Assembly (NCBI RefSeq): GCF_002201475.1
Contig: NZ_CP021422.1
Coordinates: 2,976,001-3,040,000, forward strand
Reading direction: 5' to 3'
DNA: 64,000 nt
Source of the DNA: Acutalibacter muris
Lineage (GTDB): Bacteria; Bacillota; Clostridia; Oscillospirales; Acutalibacteraceae
Part shown: positions 32,651-42,395 of the stretch, in pieces
How positions within the stretch are numbered: position 1 is the stretch's first letter
How the letters are laid out: every line of letters starts with the position of its first letter
Translations under genes and position numbers: made by a program
Notes under the pieces: generated by a model
Told to the model about the DNA's origin: nothing
What the model saw: the letters and a program-made list of their open reading frames with translations, nothing else
Database searches by the model: none

Positions 32651-34477
32651 ATGTCCAAGAACAAAAAGATGAATCCGGCCCAGCTTGAAGCTGTGCGTAC
32701 AAAAGATTTCTTCGACTGCATCCTGCCGGGCTCCGTGCGCTTCATGAGCGATTATTATATCGTGGGCGACTCGTACCGTTCGGTGTGGGTAGTCCGTGAG
32801 TACCCACCCAGCACCGAGGAACAGGCGATCCTCTCCCCGCTTGCCGACCGCAGCGGGGTGACTTTGCGCATTTACCACAGGCTGGTGGAGCCTATGGAGC
32901 AGAGGAAGATTTTACAGAATGCCACCCGTAAGAACAAGCTCATGTCCGGGGGCAATGATGTCAATGAAACAATTGAGGCTCAGGGAAACCTCCAGGATGT
33001 GGTGGAGCTCCTCGCCAACCTGCGGAAGAACAAGGAACCTCTGCTCCACTGCTCGGTGTTCATCGAGCTCAAGGCACGGAATCTTGACAAGCTGAAGGAG
33101 CTCCAGAGCGAAATCAGCATGGAGCTGACCCGCTCAAAGATTTCCGTCGACCGCCTGACCCTGCGCCAGAAAGAGGGCTTCCTCTCTGTTCTGCCAGTGG
33201 GCGCGAATCAGTTCGGGGCGCAGTATGAGCGGGTGCTGCCTGCCTCCAGTGTTGCCAACCTGTATCCCTTCAACTTCTCTGGTAAGACCGACCCACACGG
33301 CCTTTATATCGGGCGGGACAAGTATGGCTCCAATGTGCTTGTCGATTTTGACCGCAGGGCCGAGGATAAGACTACCAGTAACATCCTGATTCTCGGCAAC
33401 TCCGGGCAGGGCAAATCCTACTTGCTGAAGCTCATTTTAACAAATCTGCGGGAGTCCGGGAAGACCTGCATCTGCCTGGACGCGGAATCGGAGTATGAGG
33501 AGCTCACCCGCGCCCTGGGCGGCTGCTATATCGACTTTATGTCCGGGGAGTACACCATCAATCCTTTGGAGCCGAAAGCCTGGACGGATGGTTCCGGCGA
33601 GGTGGACGTTACTACCCCAGATGCGTTCAAAAGAGTGACTCGATTGAGCCAGCACATTGCTTTTTTGAAAGACTTCTTCCGGGCCTATAAAGATTTTACC
33701 GACGCTCAGATTGACACCATTGAAATCCTGCTCATGAAACTGTATGCCCGGTTCGGCATCACCGACAGTACCGACTACACCACCAAAAAGCCCTGCGACT
33801 TCCCCATCATGTCCGACTTTTACAAGCTCTGCCAGGAGGAATTCCACACCTACGACAGAGAAAGAAAATATCTCTACACCGAAGAAATGCTCCAGGAGGT
33901 GTGCCTGGGCATCCACTCCATGTGCGTGGGTGCTGAATCAAAATATTTCAATGGACACACCAATATCGTGGACGATAGGTTCTTGTGCTTTGGTGTGAAA
34001 GGGCTGATGGACACCAACAAGCGCCTGAAGGACGCCATGCTGTTCAACATCCTGTCGTATATGTCCAACGAGCTGCTGGGCAAGGGCAACACGGCTGTGT
34101 CCATCGACGAACTCTATCTGTTCCTCACCAATATGACCGCCATTGAGTATATCCGCAATGCCATGAAGCGTGTGCGGAAAAAGGATTCCTCCATTATTTT
34201 GGCCAGCCAGAATATCGAGGATTTTCTCATTCCCAGCATCCGGGAGTTCACGAAACCGCTGTTCTCTATCCCGACACACCAGTTTTTGTTCAACGCCGGG
34301 CAGATCAACCCCAAAGATTTTATGGACGCCTTGCAGGTTGAACCCAGCGAATTTGAGCTGATAAAATACCCGGAGCGGGGCACCTGTCTGTACCGCTGCG
34401 GCAATGAGCGGTATCTGTTGCAGGTGATTGCTCCCGATTATAAGTCCGCCCTGTTCGGAAAGGCAGGAGGGCGATGA
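32651..34477 (+). CDS. VirB4/TraE-type conjugation ATPase
   Basis: A 608-residue ATPase powering the type IV secretion channel. Walker A is GNSGQGKSYLLKL near residue 260, and Walker B is AVSIDELYLFL near residue 480. The C-terminal RecA-like part includes RKKDSSIILASQNIEDFL, characteristic of VirB4. ATG 32651 is favoured over GTG 32645. The stop overlaps the next start. Confidence 0.92.
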   Translation: MSKNKKMNPAQLEAVRTKDFFDCILPGSVRFMSDYYIVGDSYRSVWVVREYPPSTEEQAILSPLADRSGVTLRIYHRLVEPMEQRKILQNATRKNKLMSGGNDVNETIEAQGNLQDVVELLANLRKNKEPLLHCSVFIELKARNLDKLKELQSEISMELTRSKISVDRLTLRQKEGFLSVLPVGANQFGAQYERVLPASSVANLYPFNFSGKTDPHGLYIGRDKYGSNVLVDFDRRAEDKTTSNILILGNSGQGKSYLLKLILTNLRESGKTCICLDAESEYEELTRALGGCYIDFMSGEYTINPLEPKAWTDGSGEVDVTTPDAFKRVTRLSQHIAFLKDFFRAYKDFTDAQIDTIEILLMKLYARFGITDSTDYTTKKPCDFPIMSDFYKLCQEEFHTYDRERKYLYTEEMLQEVCLGIHSMCVGAESKYFNGHTNIVDDRFLCFGVKGLMDTNKRLKDAMLFNILSYMSNELLGKGNTAVSIDELYLFLTNMTAIEYIRNAMKRVRKKDSSIILASQNIEDFLIPSIREFTKPLFSIPTHQFLFNAGQINPKDFMDALQVEPSEFELIKYPERGTCLYRCGNERYLLQVIAPDYKSALFGKAGGR

Positions 34478-35439
34478 GTGCGGCTCTCGGCGCAGCCCTG
34501 AAAAAGATCGCTGTTGCTCTGCTGTCAGACCCGAAAACACTGAAGAAAGTTGTCGGTATTGTGCTGACGTTGCTGGTGGCGGTCATCATGCCCATCGCGG
34601 CTGTGATTGCCATTTTCAGTACGGATTTTGAGATAGACGTGCCGGAATTCCAGCGGCTGGCCATCCAGAATCTGACCCCAGAGCAGCAGGCCGACCTGCA
34701 ATTTATTGAGGACACCGGCAAGGAAATCCAAGCGGAGCTGACTGCCAGAGGGCAGGAAAAGAGGCTCAAAGAGGCGCTGGTACTATTTCTTTTTGCTCTG
34801 GGGGATTTCGCCCATGAGCCTGGCTTTGCTGCAAAGCTGGCTGGGTGTTTCACTAACGATCAGACCCATGCGGAACTCATTGTCGCTGTCAACGCAGCCT
34901 TCGGTACGGACATCGACCCGGACGATTTTGAGAAAATCATGTCTTTTGTGAACCGGCAGATCGTGGACGTGGCCCGGTCGCAGCTAGGTAATGTGGGCGG
35001 CGAACCCTATTGGAGCTGGTACGGTTTCCCCTCTCGCGTGGAATGGTGTGCCTGTTTTGTTTCCTGGTGTGCCGATCAGTGCGGCTATATCGACAGCGGC
35101 ATTATACCACGGTTTTCCGGTTGCGAACAAGGCGTCAGCTGGTTTCAGGCCAGAAATCTATGGCAGGACGGCTCTGCTACGCCCACATCGGGAGCCATCA
35201 TATTCTTCGATTGGGTGGAGGACGACGGTACCCAGGACGGCAGCTCCGACCACGTCGGCATTGTGGAAAAGGTAGAAAACGGCAGGGTGTACACCATAGA
35301 GGGCAACTCTGGCGACGCTTGTCAGCAGAACAGCTACCCCATAGGGTACTTTGAAATCCTGGGGTATGGTACGCCAAAATATGAATCAGGAGGTACGGAA
35401 AATGATAGTGAAAGTAACGCCCCAGTGGAGGGAACCTGA
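34474..35439 (+). CDS. CHAP-domain peptidoglycan hydrolase (VirB1-like)
   Basis: A 321-residue protein with an N-terminal membrane anchor (residues ~30-55), a helical spacer and a C-terminal CHAP amidase/endopeptidase domain. The catalytic Cys is in VEWCACFVSWCA, the His in SSDHVGIVEKV and a polar partner in YTIEGNSGD. It opens the cell wall locally so the conjugation channel can be built. Confidence 0.88.
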   Translation: MSAALGAALKKIAVALLSDPKTLKKVVGIVLTLLVAVIMPIAAVIAIFSTDFEIDVPEFQRLAIQNLTPEQQADLQFIEDTGKEIQAELTARGQEKRLKEALVLFLFALGDFAHEPGFAAKLAGCFTNDQTHAELIVAVNAAFGTDIDPDDFEKIMSFVNRQIVDVARSQLGNVGGEPYWSWYGFPSRVEWCACFVSWCADQCGYIDSGIIPRFSGCEQGVSWFQARNLWQDGSATPTSGAIIFFDWVEDDGTQDGSSDHVGIVEKVENGRVYTIEGNSGDACQQNSYPIGYFEILGYGTPKYESGGTENDSESNAPVEGT

Positions 35440-36001
35440 GATCCTTGCCCCACCCTGGGAGATCGTCCACACGGTGGAGCTGCCGCCAGGAGAATTCCGC
35501 AAATTTAAGGAGGATCTGCTGCAGCCCCAGCCCTTTATTATGGAACACGCCAATGAAATGTATATGGATAGTCATGGTATCACCCATGGGATGCTGGTGC
35601 TTTGTGAGGGGATTGATGATGGCATCCTTGTGAATTCCGAGGGCTTTGCCTACGCTCGGTACTCCGCCTACCTGTCGGGCACCCGGACATTATCCCTTAT
35701 GAACCGCTATCCTTCCCTGCGAGATTTCTGTGTGCAGATGGATGGCTTAGTGGAGAAATACGTCCAGCAGGCATTGGCCGGGCAGGAAGATGGGAAGTTT
35801 TGTATCTCCTATAGCGACATCGACGTGGAAGTTGAGAAAGGCATATTTAATGAGGATTTGAGCGCCTTCGACTGGCGGCTGTTTCTGGATATGCTCTCGG
35901 AGCGCCCGGAGTTTGACGAGGTGGAGAATACTCCCAACGAAATATATTTCACCATCGCCCCGGAGTTTGTGGAGGAACAGACTCCGGGGATATCTATGTG
36001 A
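35402..36001 (+). CDS. Conjugation-module protein of unknown function (DUF6329-like)
   Basis: A 199-residue protein from ATG 35402 inside the preceding gene (GGAGGTACGG upstream). It reads as a mixed alpha/beta cytoplasmic protein (HGMLVLCEGIDDGILVNSEGFAYARYSAYL) without recognisable catalytic residues. It is a conserved companion of the CHAP and PP-loop genes in these elements. Confidence 0.6.
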   Translation: MIVKVTPQWREPEILAPPWEIVHTVELPPGEFRKFKEDLLQPQPFIMEHANEMYMDSHGITHGMLVLCEGIDDGILVNSEGFAYARYSAYLSGTRTLSLMNRYPSLRDFCVQMDGLVEKYVQQALAGQEDGKFCISYSDIDVEVEKGIFNEDLSAFDWRLFLDMLSERPEFDEVENTPNEIYFTIAPEFVEEQTPGISM

Positions 36002-36008
36002 TGTCACC

Positions 36009-36881
36009 ATGCTGGTAGAGGAAACGCTCTTCGGCACCCATGACAAGGTACAGATCGCCATCGACCGGCTCCGTACCTTTGAGCCAACCGAGGGTTACTA
36101 TCTGGCATTCAGCGGCGGCAAGGACAGCCAAGCCGTTTATCATCTATGCCGGGAGGCTAGGGTGAAATTCGACGCTCACTACAGCTTGACTATCGTTGAC
36201 CCACCGGAGGTGATCTATTTCATGCGGGAGCATTACCCTGATGTTGCCGTGGAGCATCCTGGCATCACCATGTGGGATTTGATTGTGAAAAAAGGTATGC
36301 CGCCGACCCGCATGGCCCGCTATTGTTGCGACTACTTCAAAGAGAGGGCAGGCCGGGGGCGCATTGTGGTGACAGGTGTTCGCTGGGCAGAGAGCTCTCG
36401 GCGTAAAAACGGCTGGGGTGTGCTGGAGCTTAACAGTCACAGCAGCGGACGGGTCAAGCTCATGAACGACAACGACGAGGCCCGGCAGATGTTGGAATCC
36501 TGCGTGATGAAAAGTATGCACACGCTCAATCCCATCATTGACTGGCTGGAAGATGATGTGTGGGAGTATTTGGACTTGCGTGGCATTCCACATTGTTCTC
36601 TTTATGATGATGGGTACTCTCGGATCGGCTGCATCGGGTGTCCCCTTGCTGGGGCCAAGCAGATGCGCCGGGAGTTCGCCCGGTACCCGAAGTATGAGCA
36701 GGCATATCTCCGCGCCTTTGACCGTATGCTCCAGGCCAGGATCGATAACGGCAAGCCCTATTTGAAGTGGCACTGCGGGCAGGATGTTATGGATTGGTGG
36801 CTCAGAGAGAGCGGCCAATCAGTACCTGAAAATCAAATAACTTTTGAAGATATCTCAGCAGAAGGAGTTGATTTGTCATGA
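36009..36881 (+). CDS. PAPS reductase-like PP-loop enzyme
   Basis: A 290-residue protein with the PP-loop LAFSGGKDSQAVYHL near residue 30 and Cys motifs in YCCDYFK and RIGCIGCPLAG. These mark the phosphoadenosine-phosphosulfate reductase family, whose members include sulfur-transfer enzymes such as DndC. It may thiolate or adenylate a nucleic acid or protein, but no Dnd partner genes are adjacent. ATG 36009; the stop overlaps the next gene. Confidence 0.82.
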   Translation: MLVEETLFGTHDKVQIAIDRLRTFEPTEGYYLAFSGGKDSQAVYHLCREARVKFDAHYSLTIVDPPEVIYFMREHYPDVAVEHPGITMWDLIVKKGMPPTRMARYCCDYFKERAGRGRIVVTGVRWAESSRRKNGWGVLELNSHSSGRVKLMNDNDEARQMLESCVMKSMHTLNPIIDWLEDDVWEYLDLRGIPHCSLYDDGYSRIGCIGCPLAGAKQMRREFARYPKYEQAYLRAFDRMLQARIDNGKPYLKWHCGQDVMDWWLRESGQSVPENQITFEDISAEGVDLS

Positions 36882-37150
36882 AGAAGGATTCTATTACAAT
36901 CCCCTACGATGAGGAAAAACTGGCGGCCCTACGGCTCTATCTGGGACAGAAAAACCAATCTGTTGAGCAGGAAATGGTCTCTGCCGTAGATGCCCTCTAC
37001 GCCAAAGCCGTGCCCAGCAACGTGCGTGAGTTCCTGGATCTGCGCTCCGGCATGGAGCCGAAAGCTGCGGAGAAACGCAAGCGTCCCAGGCCGCCTGCGT
37101 CCGATGAGCCTGCCCCCGCTCCCCTCCCGGAAAGCCGTGATAGCTTTTGA
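36878..37150 (+). CDS. DUF6103 small protein
   Basis: A 90-residue protein: a ribbon-helix-helix-like N-terminus (DSITIPYDEEKLAALRLYLG, VEQEMVSAVDALYAKAVP) and a Pro/Ala-rich basic tail. It resembles the DUF6103 family carried by conjugative elements and may bind DNA. It overlaps genes on both sides. Confidence 0.68.
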   Translation: MKKDSITIPYDEEKLAALRLYLGQKNQSVEQEMVSAVDALYAKAVPSNVREFLDLRSGMEPKAAEKRKRPRPPASDEPAPAPLPESRDSF

Positions 37151-38166
37151 GGACACAAAAATTCGGTATTGAGATAGAAATGACCGGCATCACCAGGGCC
37201 GCAGCCGCCCAGGTGATCGCCGGTCATTTTGGTACCAACGCCATCCATGTGGGAGGCAGTTACGACACCTACACGGTGCGCGACAACGATAACCGGCAAT
37301 GGAAAGTGGTCAGTGATGCTTCTATTCGCAGGGAGTCCCGGCGTGGTGAATCCCGAAATAGCGCCTACGCCGTAGAGTTTGTGTCTCCTATCTGCAAGTA
37401 CGAGGACATCGAAACCATTCAGGAATTGATACGAAAATTGCGCTCTGCCGGGGCCAAGGTCAACAGCTCATGTGGAATTCATATTCACATTGACGCCAGT
37501 CCCCACGACGTGAAAACCCTCCGCAACATCGTCAATATCATGGCGGCGAAAGAGGATCTGCTCTACAAATCCCTCAAGGTGGACGTTCATCGGGAGCATT
37601 ACTGCGCCAAGGCTGATACCCGCTTCCTGGATGAGCTCAACGCAAAGCGCCCCACGTCTATGGATACCCTGGAGTCAATCTGGTACAATGGACGGTCGGG
37701 CAGAAATTATCATTATGATGAAAGCCGGTACCATGGTCTGAATTTGCACTCCGTGTTCTCCAAGGGTACCATCGAATTCAGATTATTTAACTCTACGCTC
37801 CATGCCGGGGAGATAAAATCGTATATCCAGCTGTGCATGGCGATAAGCCACCAGGCGCTGGTGCAGAAGTCTGCATCACGCATCAAGACACAGAGCAGTA
37901 ATGAAAAATACACCTTCCGGGTGTGGCTGCTACGTCTGGGGCTGATTGGTGACGAGTTCAAGACGGCCCGCCACCATCTGCTGAAGAATCTGGACGGAAA
38001 TATTGCCTGGAAAGACCCTGACCAGGCCGAGGCTCAGAAGCAGCGGCTGGCTGAAAAGAGGCTGGCAGAGTCTGTTGCCCAGGCCATGGAACAGGCTCCT
38101 GCGCCGCCTGATTCAGCAGAAGAAATGGAACAGGAAGAATCAGAAGAACCTCGAATGTCTATATGA
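37147..38166 (+). CDS. Amidoligase (COOH-NH2 ligase) of mobile elements
   Basis: A 339-residue ligase with the amidoligase family marks KFGIEIEMTG at the start, VEFVSPI, CGIHIHIDA and TIEFRLFNSTLHAGEI. Such glutamine-synthetase-fold enzymes form amide or isopeptide bonds. The pair with a gamma-glutamylcyclotransferase downstream is a known gene neighbourhood and suggests peptide or glutamyl tagging and its reversal. TTG start overlapping the previous stop. Confidence 0.85.
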   Translation: MRTQKFGIEIEMTGITRAAAAQVIAGHFGTNAIHVGGSYDTYTVRDNDNRQWKVVSDASIRRESRRGESRNSAYAVEFVSPICKYEDIETIQELIRKLRSAGAKVNSSCGIHIHIDASPHDVKTLRNIVNIMAAKEDLLYKSLKVDVHREHYCAKADTRFLDELNAKRPTSMDTLESIWYNGRSGRNYHYDESRYHGLNLHSVFSKGTIEFRLFNSTLHAGEIKSYIQLCMAISHQALVQKSASRIKTQSSNEKYTFRVWLLRLGLIGDEFKTARHHLLKNLDGNIAWKDPDQAEAQKQRLAEKRLAESVAQAMEQAPAPPDSAEEMEQEESEEPRMSI

Positions 38167-38179
38167 AAAGATGAGATAA

Positions 38180-38776
38180 TTGGCTAAAAAATTGTATGTT
38201 GCCTACGGCAGTAACCTCAACAAGGGGCAGATGAAGTACCGCTGCCCCACGGCAAAATACGTTGGCTCTGGCGGGCTGCAAGGCTATGAATTGCAGTTCA
38301 AGGGCCGGGAGCGTTCGGCCTTTGCCACCATTGGCCGCAAGGATGGGGCCTCCGTTCCCGTAGGCCTCTGGGAGATTCAGGCCCGAGATGAACGTGCGCT
38401 TGATATGTATGAGGGCTTTCCCAGCCATTATTTCAAGCGGGATGTGCAGGTGCAGAGGGATGGCCAGGAGGTCGGCACCATGGTGTATATCATGAACCCA
38501 CGCATGAATTTCAACCTGCCGTCCCCCAGCTACTACGCTACGGTGCATCAGGGCTACCGGGACTGCGGACTGGATACCGCTGCGCTGGAACAGGCTTTGC
38601 AGAGCAGCACCCAGCATTATTACAACGTTGCTATGATGTACCAGCAGTCCCTGTTCGATTATGACGAGGATGAGCCGGAGGAAGATGAGGATTTGGAGGA
38701 CAAAGAAGATGAGTGGGAGGACGTGGACGATGATGAGGACGAGAGTGAGGGCTACGATTTTCACTTTCATATGTGA
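38180..38776 (+). CDS. Gamma-glutamylcyclotransferase-like protein
   Basis: A 198-residue GGCT-fold protein: the glycine-rich YVAYGSNLNKGQM near the start, the acidic catalytic region DMYEGFPSHY, and VYIMNP. An unusually acidic C-terminus (about 25 Asp/Glu within ~45 residues, 155-198) is added. It likely cyclises or removes gamma-glutamyl-like groups, reversing the upstream amidoligase. TTG start. Confidence 0.82.
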   Translation: MAKKLYVAYGSNLNKGQMKYRCPTAKYVGSGGLQGYELQFKGRERSAFATIGRKDGASVPVGLWEIQARDERALDMYEGFPSHYFKRDVQVQRDGQEVGTMVYIMNPRMNFNLPSPSYYATVHQGYRDCGLDTAALEQALQSSTQHYYNVAMMYQQSLFDYDEDEPEEDEDLEDKEDEWEDVDDDEDESEGYDFHFHM

Positions 38777-38785
38777 GGGGGCACG

Positions 38786-39184
38786 ATGATGAATCGCGTC
38801 AAGGAAGTGAAAAAAGCGCTGGGTGCCGAGTATGTGTATCAGCGGTTTATGAGCGACCGGGAGGTGTCACGGCTACGGCGGCAGGTGTCTTTGCAGTTTG
38901 AGGACACCATCGCCGCCAGCCTGACCGTGGGCTGTATGAAGATAAATGCGGTGCTGTTTCAAGAGGACGGCTCCCTGCGACTGGGGTACGATGTGTACGT
39001 CAAGGACTCCCCCGACTCCTCAGAGTGGATTTGCTTTGACTGCCCCAGCGACCGCGCCAGCCTGAAAGAGTCCGATATGCTGGCCATGCTGGACAGGATC
39101 GTCAGCGAGAACGGACTCTCCTACACGGAGTGCTGCTTCGAGCGGGTGGAGGGCATTATGCCGCCGGACAAGAAAATCGGATAG
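38786..39184 (+). CDS. Conserved protein of unknown function downstream of the amidoligase pair
   Basis: A 132-residue mixed alpha/beta protein (MNRVKEVKKALGAEYVYQRF… VKDSPDSSEWICFDCPSD). No motif is recognised. It ends the operon before the ~400-base non-coding, repeat-rich stretch that precedes the mobilisation genes. Confidence 0.6.
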   Translation: MMNRVKEVKKALGAEYVYQRFMSDREVSRLRRQVSLQFEDTIAASLTVGCMKINAVLFQEDGSLRLGYDVYVKDSPDSSEWICFDCPSDRASLKESDMLAMLDRIVSENGLSYTECCFERVEGIMPPDKKIG

Positions 39185-39378
39185 GGCCTGCCATTGCTGT
39201 TGGCCTGTGTTGGCCCCTGTGTGGCCCCGTGTCGGGACTTGCGAGGCTGGGTCGGGAAAACACACGGCCCTGCACCGGAGAGGGCCGTGTTGGGCCAGCG
39301 TGGGGCTGGTTTGGGAAAGCCTCAGAATCACGGGTTATGGGGCGGGTTTGGCAAGGTCGAAAAGCAAGCGGGAGAAAG

Positions 39379-39408
39379 TAGGATGGGTTGCGCTGCACCC
39401 ATCCTACG
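39379..39408 (+). promoter_or_regulatory. Candidate oriT hairpin
   Basis: Perfect 11-bp inverted repeat GTAGGATGGGT/ACCCATCCTAC with an 8-base loop, inside the 397-base non-coding stretch 39185-39581 directly upstream of the relaxosome and relaxase genes. The stretch also holds direct repeats of AGGGTGGGTTGC-like sequence (39381, ~39474, ~39508) and is G-rich. This is where origins of transfer usually lie. No nick site is demonstrable. Confidence 0.5.
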
Positions 39409-39581
39409 GCTCACTGCGCCCGGCAATGCCGGTCGCTTCGGGAGTTTTCGGGCTTTCGGTCATGCAAATTTTAGGGTGGGTTGCTGTCGGAGGTATCAAC
39501 GGCATAGGGTGGGTTGCGATGCGGATAAAGCCCGGAATTACGCCATTTTCAGATAGGTTGCATGAGAAAGGAAGTGAAGTC

Positions 39582-39986
39582 ATGCCAGCGCCGAAAGGGA
39601 AGAAGAAGTTTTTGCTATGGGCGTACCCAAGTACGCTGGAACTTGTCAAAAACAACTACCGTAAAGATAAAAGCAAGAGCCAGTCGGAGTTCATCGACCG
39701 TGCCATCCGATACTATGCTGGTCATGTTACAGCGGATGAAGACACCTCGTACCTGCCCAATGCACTTCTCTCTAATATGAAAAGCATTGTGGCTGAGAGC
39801 GACAACCGCCAGAGCAAGATGCTTTTCAAATTGGCAGTGGAGCTGGCCATGCTTATGAATGTGGTCGCTGCCAGCAGTGAGATCGACGAGATATCTCTTG
39901 CTCGGCTGCGCGGAGAGTGCGTCCAGGAGGTCAAGAGGCTTAATGGTAATTTCAGTTTTGAGGACGCCGTCGAATGGCAAAGTTAG
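39582..39986 (+). CDS. MobC-like relaxosome accessory protein (ribbon-helix-helix)
   Basis: A 134-residue protein from ATG 39582 with GAAAGGAAG upstream. The N-terminal part (KKKFLLWAYPSTLELVKNNYRKDKSKSQSEF…AIRYYAGH) has a ribbon-helix-helix arrangement, and the rest is helical. Such proteins bind oriT beside the relaxase. Its 3' end overlaps the relaxase start by 13 bases. Confidence 0.72.
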   Translation: MPAPKGKKKFLLWAYPSTLELVKNNYRKDKSKSQSEFIDRAIRYYAGHVTADEDTSYLPNALLSNMKSIVAESDNRQSKMLFKLAVELAMLMNVVAASSEIDEISLARLRGECVQEVKRLNGNFSFEDAVEWQS

Positions 39987-40889
39987 TTACGAAGTTTAAG
40001 TTCTTGAAGCCGGGCGCTCGGCAGGGGCGTGGAGGGTACGCAAAGTATATCGCTACCCGTGATGGTGTGGAGAAAATTGATGACTCCAAAAGGTTCGCCC
40101 CTGTCAGTTGGAATCAGAAGCAGTTGATCAATAAAATTCTCCGCAATTTTCCTGACACTCGAGATATGCTCGAGTACGAGGACTACCAGCAGAAGCAGAC
40201 GATAGAATCCGCCTCGGAATTTATCTCCCGTGCCATCGAGGACAACGCCGCTGCTGCGCTGAACGCTAAAACCTATGCGGATTATATCGCTACCCGCCCT
40301 CGCGCCGAACGGTTCGGTTCTCATGGGCTGTTCACGGATGACGGTGTACAAGTGAATCTCGCAAAGGTGTCGCAGGAGCTCAACGAATACGGCGGCAACG
40401 TGTGGACGGTAATTATTTCTCTCCGACGTGAAGATGCAGAGCGGCTCGGCTTTGACAATGGTTCCCGCTGGCGGGATATGCTCCGTACCCAGACCCAGGC
40501 GCTTTCGGAAAACCTGCGCATCCCTATGGGACACCTGAAGTGGTTCGCGGCTTTCCACAATGAATCGCACCACCCTCATGTGCATCTGATTGCGTACTCC
40601 ACAGTTGAAAGTAAGGGATACCTCACCAAGCAGGGTGTGCAGAAGTTGCGTTCCTCATTGGCGAAAGATATTTTTGCGCAGGATTTGCTCTGCATCTATG
40701 AAAAGCAGACGGAGCATAGGAACCGGCTGCGCTCTGAGAGTAGAGATGTGCTTGCCGAAATCGTTTCGCAGATAAAAGCCGGAAGATATTCCAATCCGCA
40801 GCTTGAAGAATTATTGTTGCAGCTTGCCCGGCGGCTGTTCCGTACCAAGGGCAAGAAAGTATATGGGTATTTGAAAGTCGATGTAAAAG
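39974..40889 (+). pseudogene. MobP-type relaxase, truncated at its 3' end
   Basis: About 305 residues of relaxase are intact: a KYIATRDG start, then the metal-binding histidines FHNESHHPHVHLIAY (HUH type). The protein is cut after KKVYGYLKVDVK, where relatives continue for a few hundred residues. From ~40887 the sequence is IS3-like terminal DNA, and the frame runs on to 41029 as a meaningless basic tail. The nicking domain may still work, but the C-terminal half is gone. Confidence 0.85.
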
Positions 40890-40956
40890 TGCCCCCTTCC
40901 CATCTTGAAAGACAGAAAAACAATTGGTATAATGGAAAGAAAAGGAGAGAAAAAAG

Positions 40957-41148
40957 ATGGGAAACAAAAAAGGGAACGCGCCGCCGCGATACGATGAAAA
41001 ATTCAAAGAGGGTGCTGTCCGCCTGGTAACAGAGCAGGGCCGCCCCAGCCGGGAGGTGGCGTCTGAACTGGGGATCTGCGTCGATACCCTGCGCAGCTGG
41101 CTGAAGGCTGCGGGTGCGCCGTCCCCTGGCCAAGCGGACCGGCAGAAC
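40957..41148 (+). pseudogene. IS3-family orfA fragment
   Basis: MGNKKGNAPPRYDEKFKEG followed by AVRLV…LGICVDTLRSWLKAAG is the helix-turn-helix N-terminal part of an IS3-family OrfA. At ~41148 it is joined in mid-codon to the reverse transcriptase of a group II intron. The DDE orfB is missing. The IS left end probably starts near 40887 (GTGCCCCCTTCCCATCTTG). Confidence 0.75.
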
Positions 41149-42341
41149 CGCGAGGCGGAGTCATTTCCCCGCTATTATCCAATATCGTCCTAAACGAATT
41201 GGATTGGTGGATTTCCAGCCAGTGGGAAACCATACCTATGCGCAAGAACTATATCCGTATCCGCAATGATAATGGCGTAGAAGAAAAGACGTATGCCTAC
41301 AAAGTCCTTCGGGAAAAGTCAAATTTAAAGGAGTGCTATGGCTTGCGCTATGCAGATGATTTCCGTATCTTTTGCCGGAAAAGGCAGGACGCGGAAAAGC
41401 TGTTTATAGCCACGCAGAAATGGCTTAAAGAGAGGCTGGGGCTGGATATCAGCCCGGAGAAATCCCAAATCGTCAACTTAAAACGGCGTTATTCGGAGTT
41501 TCTCGGCTTCAAAATTAAGGTCTGCGTTAAAGGCGAAAAGAACGGTAAGCCCAAGTATACGGTGGTCTCTCATGTTTCAGACAAGCGTAAAGAGAAAATC
41601 AAAAAGCGCGCCGCTGAGATGGTGGAAAAAATCAAGTTCCCTGCGGATAAGTTTGAAGAACACAAATTCATTATGGACTATAATTCCTATGTGATGGGAG
41701 TCCATAATTATTATCGCATAGCGACCTATGTAAGTCAAGATTTTGCGGAAATTGGCTTTTCGGTCAAACGGACTATGAAATGCAGATTAGGCCAGAGATT
41801 AAAGCGTGAGGGAAATCCTTTGCCCTCGTTTGGTCAGCAAATGTATGGTAAGAGCAGGCAGCTCCGCTATATCAGGGGGCTATTCGTCCTGCCGATATCC
41901 TATGTCCAGACAAGGCCGCCGAAACACAGATCTCGCGATTGGTGTGTATACACGCCTGAGGGCCGGGCGGCAGTCCATAAAGCGTTGGAGAAAGTAAACA
42001 CTCCCATTTTGCATTATTTGATGGAACATCCTATAAGGAACGAGAGCATTGAGTACAATGATAACCGTCTGGCGCTCTATTGCGCCCAGCAAGGAAAGTG
42101 CGCGATAACGGGCAGGCCCCTTGAAATTGGCGATATTCACTGCTACCATAAAGTCCGCAGGGCTGAAGGCGGCAATGACAGTTACTCAAATCTCATTTTA
42201 ATTTGCAGGGATGCGCACATCCTGCTTCATGCAATGTGGGAATCTACCATAGAACACTATGTGGAAAAGTTGGCTCCGAACGCTAAGCAAAAGGACAAAC
42301 TGAACCGATTAAGGAAGCGCCTGAATCTTGACCCAATCTAA
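41148..42341 (+). pseudogene. Group II intron reverse transcriptase/maturase, 5'-truncated
   Basis: The frame (no start of its own; TTG 41199 is chance) begins at RT block 4 (PRGGVISPLLSNIVLNELDWW), then has the catalytic YADDFRIF, LGLDISPEKSQI, FLGFKIKV, the maturase X domain, and an HNH endonuclease with CAITGRPL…HKVRRAEGGNDSYSNLILIC. RT blocks 0-3 are missing, replaced by the IS3 fragment. The protein cannot be a working reverse transcriptase. Confidence 0.88.
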
Positions 42342-42395
42342 AAACTTGGTTGTTGAAAAATCGATACTTTATGGAAATTCCATAATACGATGGAA

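Noticed and set aside
36009..36881. DndC phosphorothioation protein
   Set aside because: The PP-loop is compatible, but no dndD, dndE or related genes are adjacent and the length is short; named only as PAPS reductase-like.
39130..39556. Several short plus- and minus-strand frames in the non-coding stretch before the relaxosome gene
   Set aside because: They are G/C-biased shadows without ribosome sites; repeats and hairpin suggest a DNA site instead.
41199..42341. Working second retroelement (diversity-generating)
   Set aside because: The frame has YADD but also maturase X and HNH domains and is followed by intron domains V-VI; it is a truncated group II intron protein.
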